Source of the DNA: Firmicutes bacterium ADurb.Bin146
Lineage (GTDB): Bacteria; Bacillota; Clostridia; DUPQ01
Assembly (NCBI GenBank): GCA_002070475.1
Contig: MWDI01000030.1
Location: 1 to 64,000, forward strand
Reading direction: 5' to 3'
Length of the DNA stretch: 64,000 nt
Shown: positions 36,074 through 44,950 of the stretch, one piece after another
Layout: every line of letters starts with the position of its first letter
Position numbering within the stretch: position 1 is the first letter of the stretch
The notes under the pieces: generated by a model
Seen by the model: only the letters and a program-made list of their open reading frames with translations
What the model was told of the DNA's origin: nothing
Databases searched by the model: none
Position numbers and translations under genes: made by a program

Positions 36074-36493
36074 TTATCTGTTTGCAAATTCATCAAGGAT
36101 TGTTTTATACAGCTGGTCAGTAAGCTCTTCGGTTTTCTGGTTTATTACGACAAATCCGTTTTCATACTGTATAACTATATAGTCCTTGATATCCTTATAT
36201 ATATACAGTTTATATCTTCCGTATTCATCATTCTTGAACGTTCCGCTATATATTTTTATCAGATCGGCACCCATTACCCTGCTTCCGACATTTATACTAT
36301 CAGCCTTTTCGACACTCATCACATTATCATAATCTATAACAACCCTTTCAAGAGCAGACTTAATCGTAATCGTCTGCCCATCTGTTATTACGTTTACTTT
36401 ACTAAATATTAAAAGCGCGGCAATTGCCACCACAAGAACAATTGTAATAATTAGGCTTACTTTGTTTTTTTTAAATAATTCTTTCTTTTCCAT
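36074..36493 (-). CDS. Membrane-anchored bacterial PH-like domain protein
   Basis: A 139-residue protein with one N-terminal membrane span (about 13-31) and an extracytoplasmic all-beta domain that resembles the bacterial PH-like fold (NVITDGQTITIKSAL start, RYKLYIYKDIKDYIVIQ near the end, then a C-terminal helix). The function is unknown. It is 28 bp downstream of the dGTPase gene and possibly co-transcribed. Confidence 0.65.
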   Translation of the reverse strand: MEKKELFKKNKVSLIITIVLVVAIAALLIFSKVNVITDGQTITIKSALERVVIDYDNVMSVEKADSINVGSRVMGADLIKIYSGTFKNDEYGRYKLYIYKDIKDYIVIQYENGFVVINQKTEELTDQLYKTILDEFANR

Positions 36494-36521
36494 AAATCTC
36501 CCCTTTATAATAGTGTATCTG

Positions 36522-37733
36522 TTAAAAAGATGTTATTTCATCAAATAACTTTTTTGCATACATATCGGTCATAGATGATATATAATCGATAACTGCCAAA
36601 GTATAATCTTCTTTGTTTGAAAGGTCATAAAGCATTTCATTTTTTAGATTATCCGCTCTATTATCTATTTTAGAATATTTTCTTAGCCGGTCCGAAAACG
36701 AAGATGCAAGTTCAGGATAAATCGTAGAGAATTCAGATTTTATATATGGTAAGGTATCACCATTCCTATAAAAAGACATCAAAGTTTCAAACAGTGATTC
36801 GATTATTAACTTAGCGTAATCTTCATATTTTTTAAGTCTTTTGTTTCTGTATATATGCTCATAATTAAATGCTTTAATTTCTTTAAGTATCATAAAACCT
36901 TCCTCAGAAAAACATATACCGTGTTCTTTCTTGCTGTTAAGACAAAGATCAGTTACAAGACTGTTTATTATTGTACTGTTGTTCATTGTCTCTTCTGCCT
37001 TTTTGTATTGTTTAAGTATCTCGTCAAGACTCTGTATATCCTGTTGATTTAGTATTCTCAGTCTTAAAGCATCTTCAATATCCCTACCAAGATATGCGAT
37101 GATATCCGAAGCTTTTACAACGCAACCTTCATATGTATAAGGAGAGGTCGTTGAAGCATTTTTAATGTATTCAAGATCATAATAATCCTCTCTGGGTATG
37201 AGCTGTTTTTTTTCTATTTCACCGCAGTGAGTTACAATACCATCTCTTACTGCATATGTCAGGTTAAGATTTTCTTCTTGCCCGGATGCATTCTGGATAG
37301 TCTCACAATAATCAATAAATCTTAAACTGTTTTTTTCATGCCAGAAATCTGTTTTAAGATAATCTTTTGATATCATGTTTATAATTCTTTCGCCGCTGTG
37401 TCCAAAAGGAGCATGTCCAAGATCATGACCTGCAGAAATAGCCATTACAAGCTCTTCATTTAATCCAAGATATCTGGCAATACCAAAGCTTATTGATGAA
37501 ACATTGTTTACATGTTCCATTCTCGTACAGACATGGTCATTCCTAGTAGCAAAAAAAACTTGGGTTTTCTGTTTGAGCCTTCTAAAAGCCCTGCTGTTTA
37601 TTATCCTGGTATAATCCCGATAAAATTCTGAGCGTATGTCATTTTCTCTTTTACTGATCTGTTTTTTTCTTGTGATCATGTTTTCCCATTTGGGATTTAT
37701 ATCTATAGCAGATACGTTATATAGTTCTTTCAT
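36522..37733 (-). CDS. dgt: dGTP triphosphohydrolase (HD domain)
   Basis: Cleaves dGTP (or other dNTPs) to the nucleoside and triphosphate. The 403-residue protein has the N-terminal RSEFYRDYTRIINSRAFRRL, a metal-site histidine H74 in TRMEHVNNV, and H103-D104 in GHDLGHAPFGHSGE, the canonical HD motif. It is of the non-E. coli type common in Firmicutes. It abuts the glycosyltransferase gene directly (start within one base of its stop). Confidence 0.92.
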   Translation of the reverse strand: MKELYNVSAIDINPKWENMITRKKQISKRENDIRSEFYRDYTRIINSRAFRRLKQKTQVFFATRNDHVCTRMEHVNNVSSISFGIARYLGLNEELVMAISAGHDLGHAPFGHSGERIINMISKDYLKTDFWHEKNSLRFIDYCETIQNASGQEENLNLTYAVRDGIVTHCGEIEKKQLIPREDYYDLEYIKNASTTSPYTYEGCVVKASDIIAYLGRDIEDALRLRILNQQDIQSLDEILKQYKKAEETMNNSTIINSLVTDLCLNSKKEHGICFSEEGFMILKEIKAFNYEHIYRNKRLKKYEDYAKLIIESLFETLMSFYRNGDTLPYIKSEFSTIYPELASSFSDRLRKYSKIDNRADNLKNEMLYDLSNKEDYTLAVIDYISSMTDMYAKKLFDEITSF

Positions 37734-39623
37734 TTAAAACCACCAGCTTGGAAGCCATCTTAAAAGCTCGATATAATCGACGCTGACCTTTATCCCTGTC
37801 ATTGCAGGATAGAATGCTGCAAATATAAGGATGCTCAATAGGACATATATATTTATATATTTCTTTATCTTTGGGTTATCTTCCATAAAATATGAGGCTA
37901 TGTATACGATTGAGAGAATCATGAAGGGTACGCATCCAAAATAATGGTATAGAAATGTTATGCTTCTAGGAGCTACTGCCCATGGAAGCAATATGGAAAG
38001 ATATCCTGCAAAAATAAATAACCCTCGCTTGTCACGTCTTTTTATAGATACTATTGCAGTTCCAATAAGCGCGGCAAGGCCAGTCCACCATATTAATGGG
38101 TTTCCAATGGCTACTATTGTGCCCCACTGCCCTTCTGCTTTGATAGGTGCAGAATAGTAATAGACAGGTCTGTACATGATAGGCCATGTGTACCATCTGG
38201 ATTTGAATGGATGATCCTGTGTAACCCCTTTATGGTATTCAAACATATGCTTCTGGCTTGCAACTATATTATCTGCCATTTCCATGACAGTAAATTTCTC
38301 GTTATCTATAGCAGCGGATTGTATTTGGAATATTGGCGTATATGAGGCAGCATATATCAAAGCTGGAATGGCTATGAAGAAAAACAAACATAAAAAACAA
38401 GTCAAGAGGGTATTCTTTGCTACAAGAGCTTTCCCTCCATGTATTATCCTGCCATATCCGAATGACTTCCACTGCATAAATATTTTTATGAAAAATAACA
38501 GTGCTATACCAGCACCTGCATAAAATCCAATCCATTTTACTGATATCGCACATCCAAAGAAAACACCGGAAAAGAATAGTGGTACAAGGGTTTTTATATA
38601 GCTTGTCTTGCGAAGATCCATATCCAGATAACTTGCCATGAAATAGAAAGTAAGCATTATAAACAAAACAAGATAACTGTCGACTGTACCCAGTCTTGTC
38701 TGCACAAAATGCATACACTCAAATGCTAATAGAGTTGCTCCTAACATAGCAAAGTAGTGGTTCTTAAACAGTATCTTTCCAATTGCGTACATTACAGGAA
38801 GCATCAAAGCTCCGGCTATCGCTCCCATAGCCCTATAACCAAAAGGATTAACTCCAAACAGCTTGTACGACCACATTATTATTATCTTACCAAGATGAGG
38901 ATGAGTGTTTTCATAAATAGTGTCATTCTTAATTAAAAATTCATATGCTGTTCTTGGAAAATATATCTCATCGAAATAAGTGCTATTCATATAAGATGGT
39001 TCATAAACATATAAATCCTGCTCATCAAAAAGATTCACGGATTTTTCATCTTTATATGGATCTGACAAAGTTACTTCAATAATCGGTATTGGAGTATCCT
39101 TGCCTGAAGCAAAGAAACATACTTCCATGATCTCCCCTCTTGTACCCCGTATGAAATTCTCTTCCTTGTCCTGATAAATTCCTGATACTACTTTTATTGA
39201 ATCAGTTATGACTGGTTGTTCCAACTCTAAATAAAGCCACTTAAGAAATTTACTCGGACCTCTTTCCAGTGTTGCAAAATATATGTATCTCCCCGAAAAA
39301 TCCTTGTAGTATAAATCAAGCGCAGTTACGTTATACCAGGTATCTCCTAAACCGCAAAGATATGTAATCCTCTCAATAGATTCCTGTTCTTCGAAATCTA
39401 CATAAACGACAGAGCCAGCTCTTTGAGGAGTCCATCCGTTTACAGGTCCTTTTGCGTCTCCAAGATTAGCTAAAGCTAATACAAGGTAAAAAATGGTTAG
39501 TAATATAATAGCCAGCTTTTCCTTAAGAGATTTTCTTCTCTGCTTTTTTAATTTCTTTTTCATAAGTGTCTTATCCGGAATATTTTCAGGTCCGAAGTAT
39601 TTATCTTTCATTTTACCCGCCAA
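37734..39623 (-). CDS. PMT/GT39-family lipid-carrier-dependent glycosyltransferase
   Basis: A 629-residue membrane enzyme that would transfer a sugar from a polyprenyl phosphate carrier to a protein or envelope polymer. A basic cytoplasmic N-terminus precedes a first span near 37-52. An outside beta-rich insert of about 60-190 (discoidin-like pattern) follows. The family's acidic pair is D218-E219 and THPHLGK is at 240-246. Ten or more spans continue to the C-terminus. The acceptor is not known. The extracytoplasmic insert before the DE motif is longer than in standard PMT proteins. Confidence 0.88.
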   Translation of the reverse strand: MAGKMKDKYFGPENIPDKTLMKKKLKKQRRKSLKEKLAIILLTIFYLVLALANLGDAKGPVNGWTPQRAGSVVYVDFEEQESIERITYLCGLGDTWYNVTALDLYYKDFSGRYIYFATLERGPSKFLKWLYLELEQPVITDSIKVVSGIYQDKEENFIRGTRGEIMEVCFFASGKDTPIPIIEVTLSDPYKDEKSVNLFDEQDLYVYEPSYMNSTYFDEIYFPRTAYEFLIKNDTIYENTHPHLGKIIIMWSYKLFGVNPFGYRAMGAIAGALMLPVMYAIGKILFKNHYFAMLGATLLAFECMHFVQTRLGTVDSYLVLFIMLTFYFMASYLDMDLRKTSYIKTLVPLFFSGVFFGCAISVKWIGFYAGAGIALLFFIKIFMQWKSFGYGRIIHGGKALVAKNTLLTCFLCLFFFIAIPALIYAASYTPIFQIQSAAIDNEKFTVMEMADNIVASQKHMFEYHKGVTQDHPFKSRWYTWPIMYRPVYYYSAPIKAEGQWGTIVAIGNPLIWWTGLAALIGTAIVSIKRRDKRGLFIFAGYLSILLPWAVAPRSITFLYHYFGCVPFMILSIVYIASYFMEDNPKIKKYINIYVLLSILIFAAFYPAMTGIKVSVDYIELLRWLPSWWF

Positions 39624-39692
39624 ATAACCTCATCTGCTATACTTGTGTAATATGCATATAGATTATATCCTTACAGGACAGCAAATAAAAGG

Positions 39693-40331
39693 CTAAAAAC
39701 TGTTTTTTTGAATTTTCATTATTGTTATAAGAGTTTTTGGATTGGCCTGCTGTTTAACTTCTAAGGCTTCTTTCTCAGATCCTCCTATGACTCCGTAATG
39801 CATTGGCACTATGACTCTTGCGTTTAAATAGAAAGTAGCTTGTGCTGCCTCTTCAGGATTCATGACATATTTATTATCAGGATATACAGGTATAAGCGCA
39901 ACATCCGCTGTAATATGCTTCATTTCTTCAATAAGATCGGTATCACCAGCATGGTATATGGAGACATTATCCATTTTAATAAGAAAACCTAGCCATCCAT
40001 TTTCCTTCGGGTGATTGGGTTTTGTAAGGTTATATGCAGGTAGGGCTTCTATCTCAATACCATTAATTGCAAATTTATCATATGGTTTCACGATAATCAT
40101 ATTATCTAGACCAAGTATTTTAGCGCTGTCCGATTCTGTCACTATCTTTGTATCAGGTTTCAGTATCTTTAGGATATCTTCTTTTGAACAGTGATCATAA
40201 TGCTTATGTGAAACGAATATTATATCTGCTTTCCTTCCCGCATCTATCCTGAACGGATCAAAATATATAGTTTTGCTACCGTCCACTCTGAAGGCGGCAT
40301 GACCAAGCCACTTTATTTTATCAGTCAACAT
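39693..40331 (-). CDS. Metallo-beta-lactamase fold hydrolase (UlaG-like)
   Basis: A 212-residue Zn hydrolase with HxHxDH as HKHYDH (42-47), a second site in HAGDTD, and MHYG near the end. The group includes UPF0173 and UlaG-like enzymes whose natural substrates are mostly unknown. It starts 11 bp inside the end of the upstream CNNM/CorC gene, so it is translationally linked to it. Confidence 0.88.
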   Translation of the reverse strand: MLTDKIKWLGHAAFRVDGSKTIYFDPFRIDAGRKADIIFVSHKHYDHCSKEDILKILKPDTKIVTESDSAKILGLDNMIIVKPYDKFAINGIEIEALPAYNLTKPNHPKENGWLGFLIKMDNVSIYHAGDTDLIEEMKHITADVALIPVYPDNKYVMNPEEAAQATFYLNARVIVPMHYGVIGGSEKEALEVKQQANPKTLITIMKIQKNSF

Positions 40332-41589
40332 CTTTTTTTACCTCTACTCTGACCTTCTCAACTCTCATGTTGCTTACTTCAATCACTGTTATTAAATAAC
40401 CGCCAAACTCAAAGTTGTCATTAATATTTGGAATATGCCCCAGCATTTCCGTAACAAACCCACCTACAGTAGTATATTCTGATTCATATTCATCTTCTTC
40501 ATATTCTATTATATCAAAAAAGTCATCTAAAAACATGTCTCCGACGACTTCATAGATTCCAGTTGATGTTTCTATAGTGCCTTCATCAAGATCGTCTGTT
40601 TCGTCCCATATATCCCCAACAAGCTGTTCCAGTACATCCTCAAGAGTGATAATACCCATCGTGCCTCCAAATTCATCCAGCACTATTGCCATATGAGCTC
40701 TTTTTGATTTAAACTCTTCCATAACTGCAGATATGCTCATAGCCTTATAAATATACAGAGGCTCACGCATCATAGTACGTATATCTATCTGCGCTCCTTT
40801 CTTGACTGCTGCTTTTAGTAGCTTCTTGGTGCTTAATATGCCAACTATATTGTCTATCGTCCCTTTATATACCGGAACTCTAGAATACTCTTCTTCCAGA
40901 ACTGATTGAATTATGTCTTTCGGGTCATCATCAATGTTTATTGCAAAAACATCCACTCTTGGGGTAAGTATTTCAAATGCAAGATCATCAGAAAATTCTA
41001 TCGCTGATTTAATAAGGTCACTTTCCTTTTCAGTAAATCCGCCTTCTTCCTCAATAGTCTCAATAATACTTAAAAGTTCTTCTTCAGTAACAGAAGGTTC
41101 CTCTTTTTTAGGCTTCCATATTCTGGATAGTTTTTCCGTCATCTTGGTAACAATAAAAACAATCGGTTTAAAGATAAATATAAATACTTTTACGAGCCAT
41201 GTCACACTGACAGCAAACTTGTTAGGATTGTCATTAGCGACCAGCTTTGGTGTTATTTCTCCAAATACAAGTATTATCACAGTGGTAATAGCAACTGTAA
41301 TTGCATGTATTGGTATGTTTGAACTAGTTTTTTCAATTATTCTCATTGCTATTAGAGTCGTTAAAGAGGAAAAAGCTATATTTACCAGATTATTGCCAAT
41401 AAGCACTGTATAAAGGACTGAAGAGAAATTTTTAGCAAGATCATATGTTTTTTTCTTTTTCACATCCCCAGATTCCGCTTCTAGCCGGATTCTGCCAATA
41501 TTAAGCGAAGTAAAAGCGATTTCAGTACCTGAAAAGAAGAAAGAGAGAATTATCAAAATTATAATGCCAAGATAGATAAGCCAGTCCAT
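40321..41589 (-). CDS. CNNM/CorC-type membrane protein with CBS pair, copy 2
   Basis: A 422-residue protein: a DUF21/CNNM membrane domain (about 1-150, four hydrophobic segments), a CBS pair (about 200-320, TPRVDVFAI and IVLDEFGGTMGIITLEDVLE) and a C-terminal CorC_HlyC domain (about 340-420). Family members are linked to Mg2+ or Co2+ transport or resistance. It shares a one-base stop/start overlap (TAATG) with the upstream paralogue. Confidence 0.9.
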   Translation of the reverse strand: MDWLIYLGIIILIILSFFFSGTEIAFTSLNIGRIRLEAESGDVKKKKTYDLAKNFSSVLYTVLIGNNLVNIAFSSLTTLIAMRIIEKTSSNIPIHAITVAITTVIILVFGEITPKLVANDNPNKFAVSVTWLVKVFIFIFKPIVFIVTKMTEKLSRIWKPKKEEPSVTEEELLSIIETIEEEGGFTEKESDLIKSAIEFSDDLAFEILTPRVDVFAINIDDDPKDIIQSVLEEEYSRVPVYKGTIDNIVGILSTKKLLKAAVKKGAQIDIRTMMREPLYIYKAMSISAVMEEFKSKRAHMAIVLDEFGGTMGIITLEDVLEQLVGDIWDETDDLDEGTIETSTGIYEVVGDMFLDDFFDIIEYEEDEYESEYTTVGGFVTEMLGHIPNINDNFEFGGYLITVIEVSNMRVEKVRVEVKKDVD

Positions 41590-42860
41590 TATTCAGCTAC
41601 CTCATCTTCTGCTTTAATAGCTTTGACAGCAAGCTTTTCAATTCTCATTCCGTCTAGTTGCTTTATAGAAACTGAAAGACCGAAATCCTCAAAACTATCC
41701 CCTACAGCTGGTATGTTTTGAAGATGTTCCATTGTCCAAGCTGAAACAGTTTTATGCTCTATAATATCATCATTGTATGGAATATTTAGTATATCCAGAA
41801 GCTCATCCATCCGCATTTCGCCAGCAATCTCCAATACGCCATCTTCAAGATAAACATAATCCTCTTCAACTATATCATCTTCATCATATATATCGCCTAC
41901 CAGCTCTTCCATAATATCTTCCATTGTTATAAGGCCAGCTGTCCCGCCATAATCGTCGGTAACTATTACCATATGCACTCTTCTTGCGCTCATCATTTCG
42001 AAAAGCGTATTCACAAGCATACTCTGGTGGACGAAAATCGGCTTATCCATTATAGCTCTGATATCTAAAGCAGAGTTATTAAGCATTCCCTTCAAATACT
42101 GTCTTGACTGCAATACTCCAATAATTTTATCTATTGTGTTTTCATAAACTGGCAGTCTTGAGTATTTTTCTTTTATTACTGTGCTGTCAATTTTTTCTTT
42201 ACGCCAATCTATATCAACTGCAACTATATCCACCCTCGGTGTAAGTATATCTGCAGCAGTTGTGTCTAAAAAATCTATAGCAGACTGTATCAGCTCGCTT
42301 TGATCTGATTCCAGGACTCCTTCTTCTTCAATGGTCTCAATCATGCTCTGAAGCTCATCTTCTGTCATTGTGGGTTCTTTTGTTTTTGTCCCAAATATCT
42401 TCCTTAATAGTCTTCCAGTAGCAGAAAGGACATAGGATAAAGGTGTAAAGATTATAACAAGAAACCTTAGTACACGAGCTGTAGCTATGGCATATGAGTC
42501 TGCGTTATCTTTTGCAATGCTTTTTGGCAAGACTTCGCTAAAAGTAAATATAATTAGCGTAAGCGCTATAGTGGATACTAAAGAACCTATCTCGCCAAGT
42601 ATATTCACAGCAAGAACTGTTGCAATAGAAGCTGCTAAAATATGAACAATATTTAGCAATATAAGAATAGTCGTGATTGATTTATCAGATTGTTCTATTA
42701 TCTTGAGGACTCGTTCGGATTTGATATCGCCGTTTTCTGCATTATATTTAAGTCGTATCTTATTACAAGATGAATATGCCGTTTCCATACCCGCTAATAG
42801 ACCGCCCACGACGACAAGGACGATCAGGGTGATACTTCGGTATATACTGTCACTATCCAT
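41589..42860 (-). CDS. CNNM/CorC-type membrane protein with CBS pair, copy 1
   Basis: A 423-residue paralogue with the same three-domain order as the next gene: CNNM membrane domain, CBS pair (TPRVDIVAV and IVTDDYGGTAGLITMEDIME) and CorC_HlyC domain. Two such genes in tandem may form a hetero-oligomer. A consensus-like promoter lies upstream (42899-42927). A GGAG lies about 14 bases before the ATG, which is farther than usual. Confidence 0.9.
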   Translation of the reverse strand: MDSDSIYRSITLIVLVVVGGLLAGMETAYSSCNKIRLKYNAENGDIKSERVLKIIEQSDKSITTILILLNIVHILAASIATVLAVNILGEIGSLVSTIALTLIIFTFSEVLPKSIAKDNADSYAIATARVLRFLVIIFTPLSYVLSATGRLLRKIFGTKTKEPTMTEDELQSMIETIEEEGVLESDQSELIQSAIDFLDTTAADILTPRVDIVAVDIDWRKEKIDSTVIKEKYSRLPVYENTIDKIIGVLQSRQYLKGMLNNSALDIRAIMDKPIFVHQSMLVNTLFEMMSARRVHMVIVTDDYGGTAGLITMEDIMEELVGDIYDEDDIVEEDYVYLEDGVLEIAGEMRMDELLDILNIPYNDDIIEHKTVSAWTMEHLQNIPAVGDSFEDFGLSVSIKQLDGMRIEKLAVKAIKAEDEVAE

Positions 42861-42898
42861 TAAGGATTTTCACGCTCCATTAATCAAAATATATCGAT

Positions 42899-42927
42899 AG
42901 TTTAATGCATAATATATTTATTGTCAA
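42899..42927 (-). promoter_or_regulatory. Promoter of the CNNM/CorC operon
   Basis: On the minus strand TTGACA (forward 42922-42927), exactly 17 bp, and TAAACT (42899-42904). The -35 is full consensus. Confidence 0.8.
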
Positions 42928-43043
42928 GGGAGCCTTTTGTATAAATATTCTTCTTATCTTTAATGATGTAATAACATCAAGGTAACATATGGCAATAATG
43001 ACTAGCATTTTATGATTGATTAAAGTAAAGTACAAAGATTAAT

Positions 43044-43874
43044 TTACGGGTATACTTCACCGTTTATCATAACATTTTTAACTGTGACATCGATTTTCAG
43101 CATATTAAGAGCGGTCGTAAAATCCAACACATCATATATCTTCTGTTGAACCTGTCTTAAAGTTTCAAGTATGTCATATTCGATGTTAACAGTTATATTC
43201 ACTTCCAAAGCTATACCTTCCGGTTTGTTGATAACTCTAAAGCGGGTCATCCCTTCGAAACCATTTATAGCCGTACATCCGTAATTTGCAATCTGGAAAA
43301 GTGTATTATTAGAAATGGTATATCCTCCAAGGTAGGAAAATGTAGGGCGTACAATTGTCTTTGTACCATCTGGCTCATACTTTGCTTTGTCTCTTCTTCT
43401 GAAAATATAAAGCGGATCAAGAAGATAACCTGCAAAATCTTTTTTAATTTCAAATGTCGGTACAGGTATTACATGCTTACCTTTTTCCTGCCTGCTTTTT
43501 GTCGCAATGGCTATTTCTTCTTCATCTGATATATCAGTTATTCTTACAATTTTCTGGACAGGAGGTATTTCAAGTTTTTGCGCTATATCATTCACCATCT
43601 TGTCTGAAGTGCCAAGTATAAGGATGGATTCAACCTTGCTGGCTTTTATGGCTCTAGCTACTTCCTTGCGATGGTCATTGTCATCAAAGATAGCACGCTT
43701 TATTGAAGCTATTTTTGTAGCTTCTTTCTTTGCGCTTTTTCCTGCTATGACCCTGTTCTCACTTATTAGCAAACCATCATCAATTATATGGGTAATTCCC
43801 ATATCCGAAGCTAAAAGTGTGGATTTATGACTTTTGCCAGTCCCGCTCGGACCGACTAGTGCATATACTTTAAT
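43044..43874 (-). CDS. P-loop protein with Asp23/Gls24-like C-terminus, apparent ATT start
   Basis: A 276-residue protein if translation begins at ATT (43872-43874). That codon lies six bases after TGGAGG, and an in-frame TAA stands five codons upstream (forward 43890-43892). Starting there restores a complete Walker A GPSGTGKS (residues 8-15), which the first ATG (43802) would delete. The middle part is a nucleotide-handling core (IIDDGLLI, ILGTSDKMV); the C-terminal 100 residues (ANYGCTAINGFEGMTRFRV, then VNITVNIEYDILETLRQVQQ) resemble the Asp23/Gls24 envelope-stress domain. The function is unknown. The gene is monocistronic. Confidence 0.78.
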   Translation of the reverse strand: MKVYALVGPSGTGKSHKSTLLASDMGITHIIDDGLLISENRVIAGKSAKKEATKIASIKRAIFDDNDHRKEVARAIKASKVESILILGTSDKMVNDIAQKLEIPPVQKIVRITDISDEEEIAIATKSRQEKGKHVIPVPTFEIKKDFAGYLLDPLYIFRRRDKAKYEPDGTKTIVRPTFSYLGGYTISNNTLFQIANYGCTAINGFEGMTRFRVINKPEGIALEVNITVNIEYDILETLRQVQQKIYDVLDFTTALNMLKIDVTVKNVMINGEVYP

Positions 43875-43902
43875 GTGAAACCTCCATGTTTAATATATTA
43901 TG

Positions 43903-43908
43903 ATTATA
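43903..43908 (-). promoter_or_regulatory. Extended -10 promoter of the P-loop/Asp23-like gene
   Basis: Minus-strand TG-T-TATAAT (TATAAT at forward 43903-43908), about 30 bases before the inferred ATT start. No good -35 is present, as expected for extended -10 promoters. Confidence 0.6.
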
Positions 43909-43944
43909 ACATACCAATAAGACTTGTAATATGTAACAGATACT

Positions 43945-44574
43945 CTATTTAATGCATTTTAAGATATGATATCCCGAGCTTCTGTTAATTGTATCCACAT
44001 TTGGAAAAAGCTCAGAAAGCTTTTTTTTCGTGCTGTCCAAACCTTGCTTCTTTTGTATGACACAGTAAAAAACACCACCATCATTCAGCATCTCATAAGC
44101 TTTTTCATAAAAAGCAAATACTACAGCCTTACCAGCCCTTATTGGAGGATTTGTCACACAAATATCAACTTTTTCCAGTATGCTATCTTTAGTAATATCC
44201 AGTTTTTTAACATATGTCCTTTTAGACATATTCCTGTCAATATTAATTTTAGCAAGAGCCACTGCTCTTTCATTTATGTCATAAAGATATGAATTATTTA
44301 TCTTTAAAAGCCTGTTAAGTATTATACCTATTACCCCAACCCCGCAACCAAGATCAGATAAAGAAGGCTTTAGTTCACTGGGCAAACCGTTTTCCAGTTT
44401 ATCCGCATCTAAAAGAATTGAGTCTATAAGCAACCTAGAACCATAATCAATACCCTGTTTGGAAAAAACTCCGGAATCAGAGTAAAATCTGAAATCAACT
44501 TCATTTATTTTAACTTTGTATTCGAATATATCCTCTTTTGATTGTGGCTTATCTGCAAAATAATGATCTGTCAT
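43945..44574 (-). CDS. Class I SAM-dependent methyltransferase, RsmC/RlmG-like small type
   Basis: A 209-residue methyltransferase. Motif I is DLGCGVGVIGI (about 72-82), the acidic loop is YLYDINERAV and the catalytic NPPI is in VTNPPIRAG, the pattern of N-methyltransferases acting on guanine or adenine, such as RsmC. It corresponds to the C-terminal half of RsmC alone, as is usual in Firmicutes. An rRNA target is inferred. Confidence 0.85.
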   Translation of the reverse strand: MTDHYFADKPQSKEDIFEYKVKINEVDFRFYSDSGVFSKQGIDYGSRLLIDSILLDADKLENGLPSELKPSLSDLGCGVGVIGIILNRLLKINNSYLYDINERAVALAKINIDRNMSKRTYVKKLDITKDSILEKVDICVTNPPIRAGKAVVFAFYEKAYEMLNDGGVFYCVIQKKQGLDSTKKKLSELFPNVDTINRSSGYHILKCIK

Positions 44575-44597
44575 AATAATCCTTCCTGCCTTTTAAA

Positions 44598-44620
44598 TGA
44601 AAAAGGGCGGTCTAGCCGCC
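44598..44620 (-). terminator. Terminator of the ferredoxin gene
   Basis: GGCGG-CTAGA-CCGCC (forward 44606-44620) followed on the minus strand by CTTTTTC, 24 bp after the ferredoxin stop codon. Confidence 0.88.
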
Positions 44621-44643
44621 GGTTCTCAGTAATTGAATTCCTG

Positions 44644-44872
<229 letters not shown>

Positions 44873-44950
44873 GGTCACAATGGCAATTAGGATATATGCA
44901 TTTAGAATATGCCTATATCAATTCACTTATGGCTGAAAATATGATTTGCA

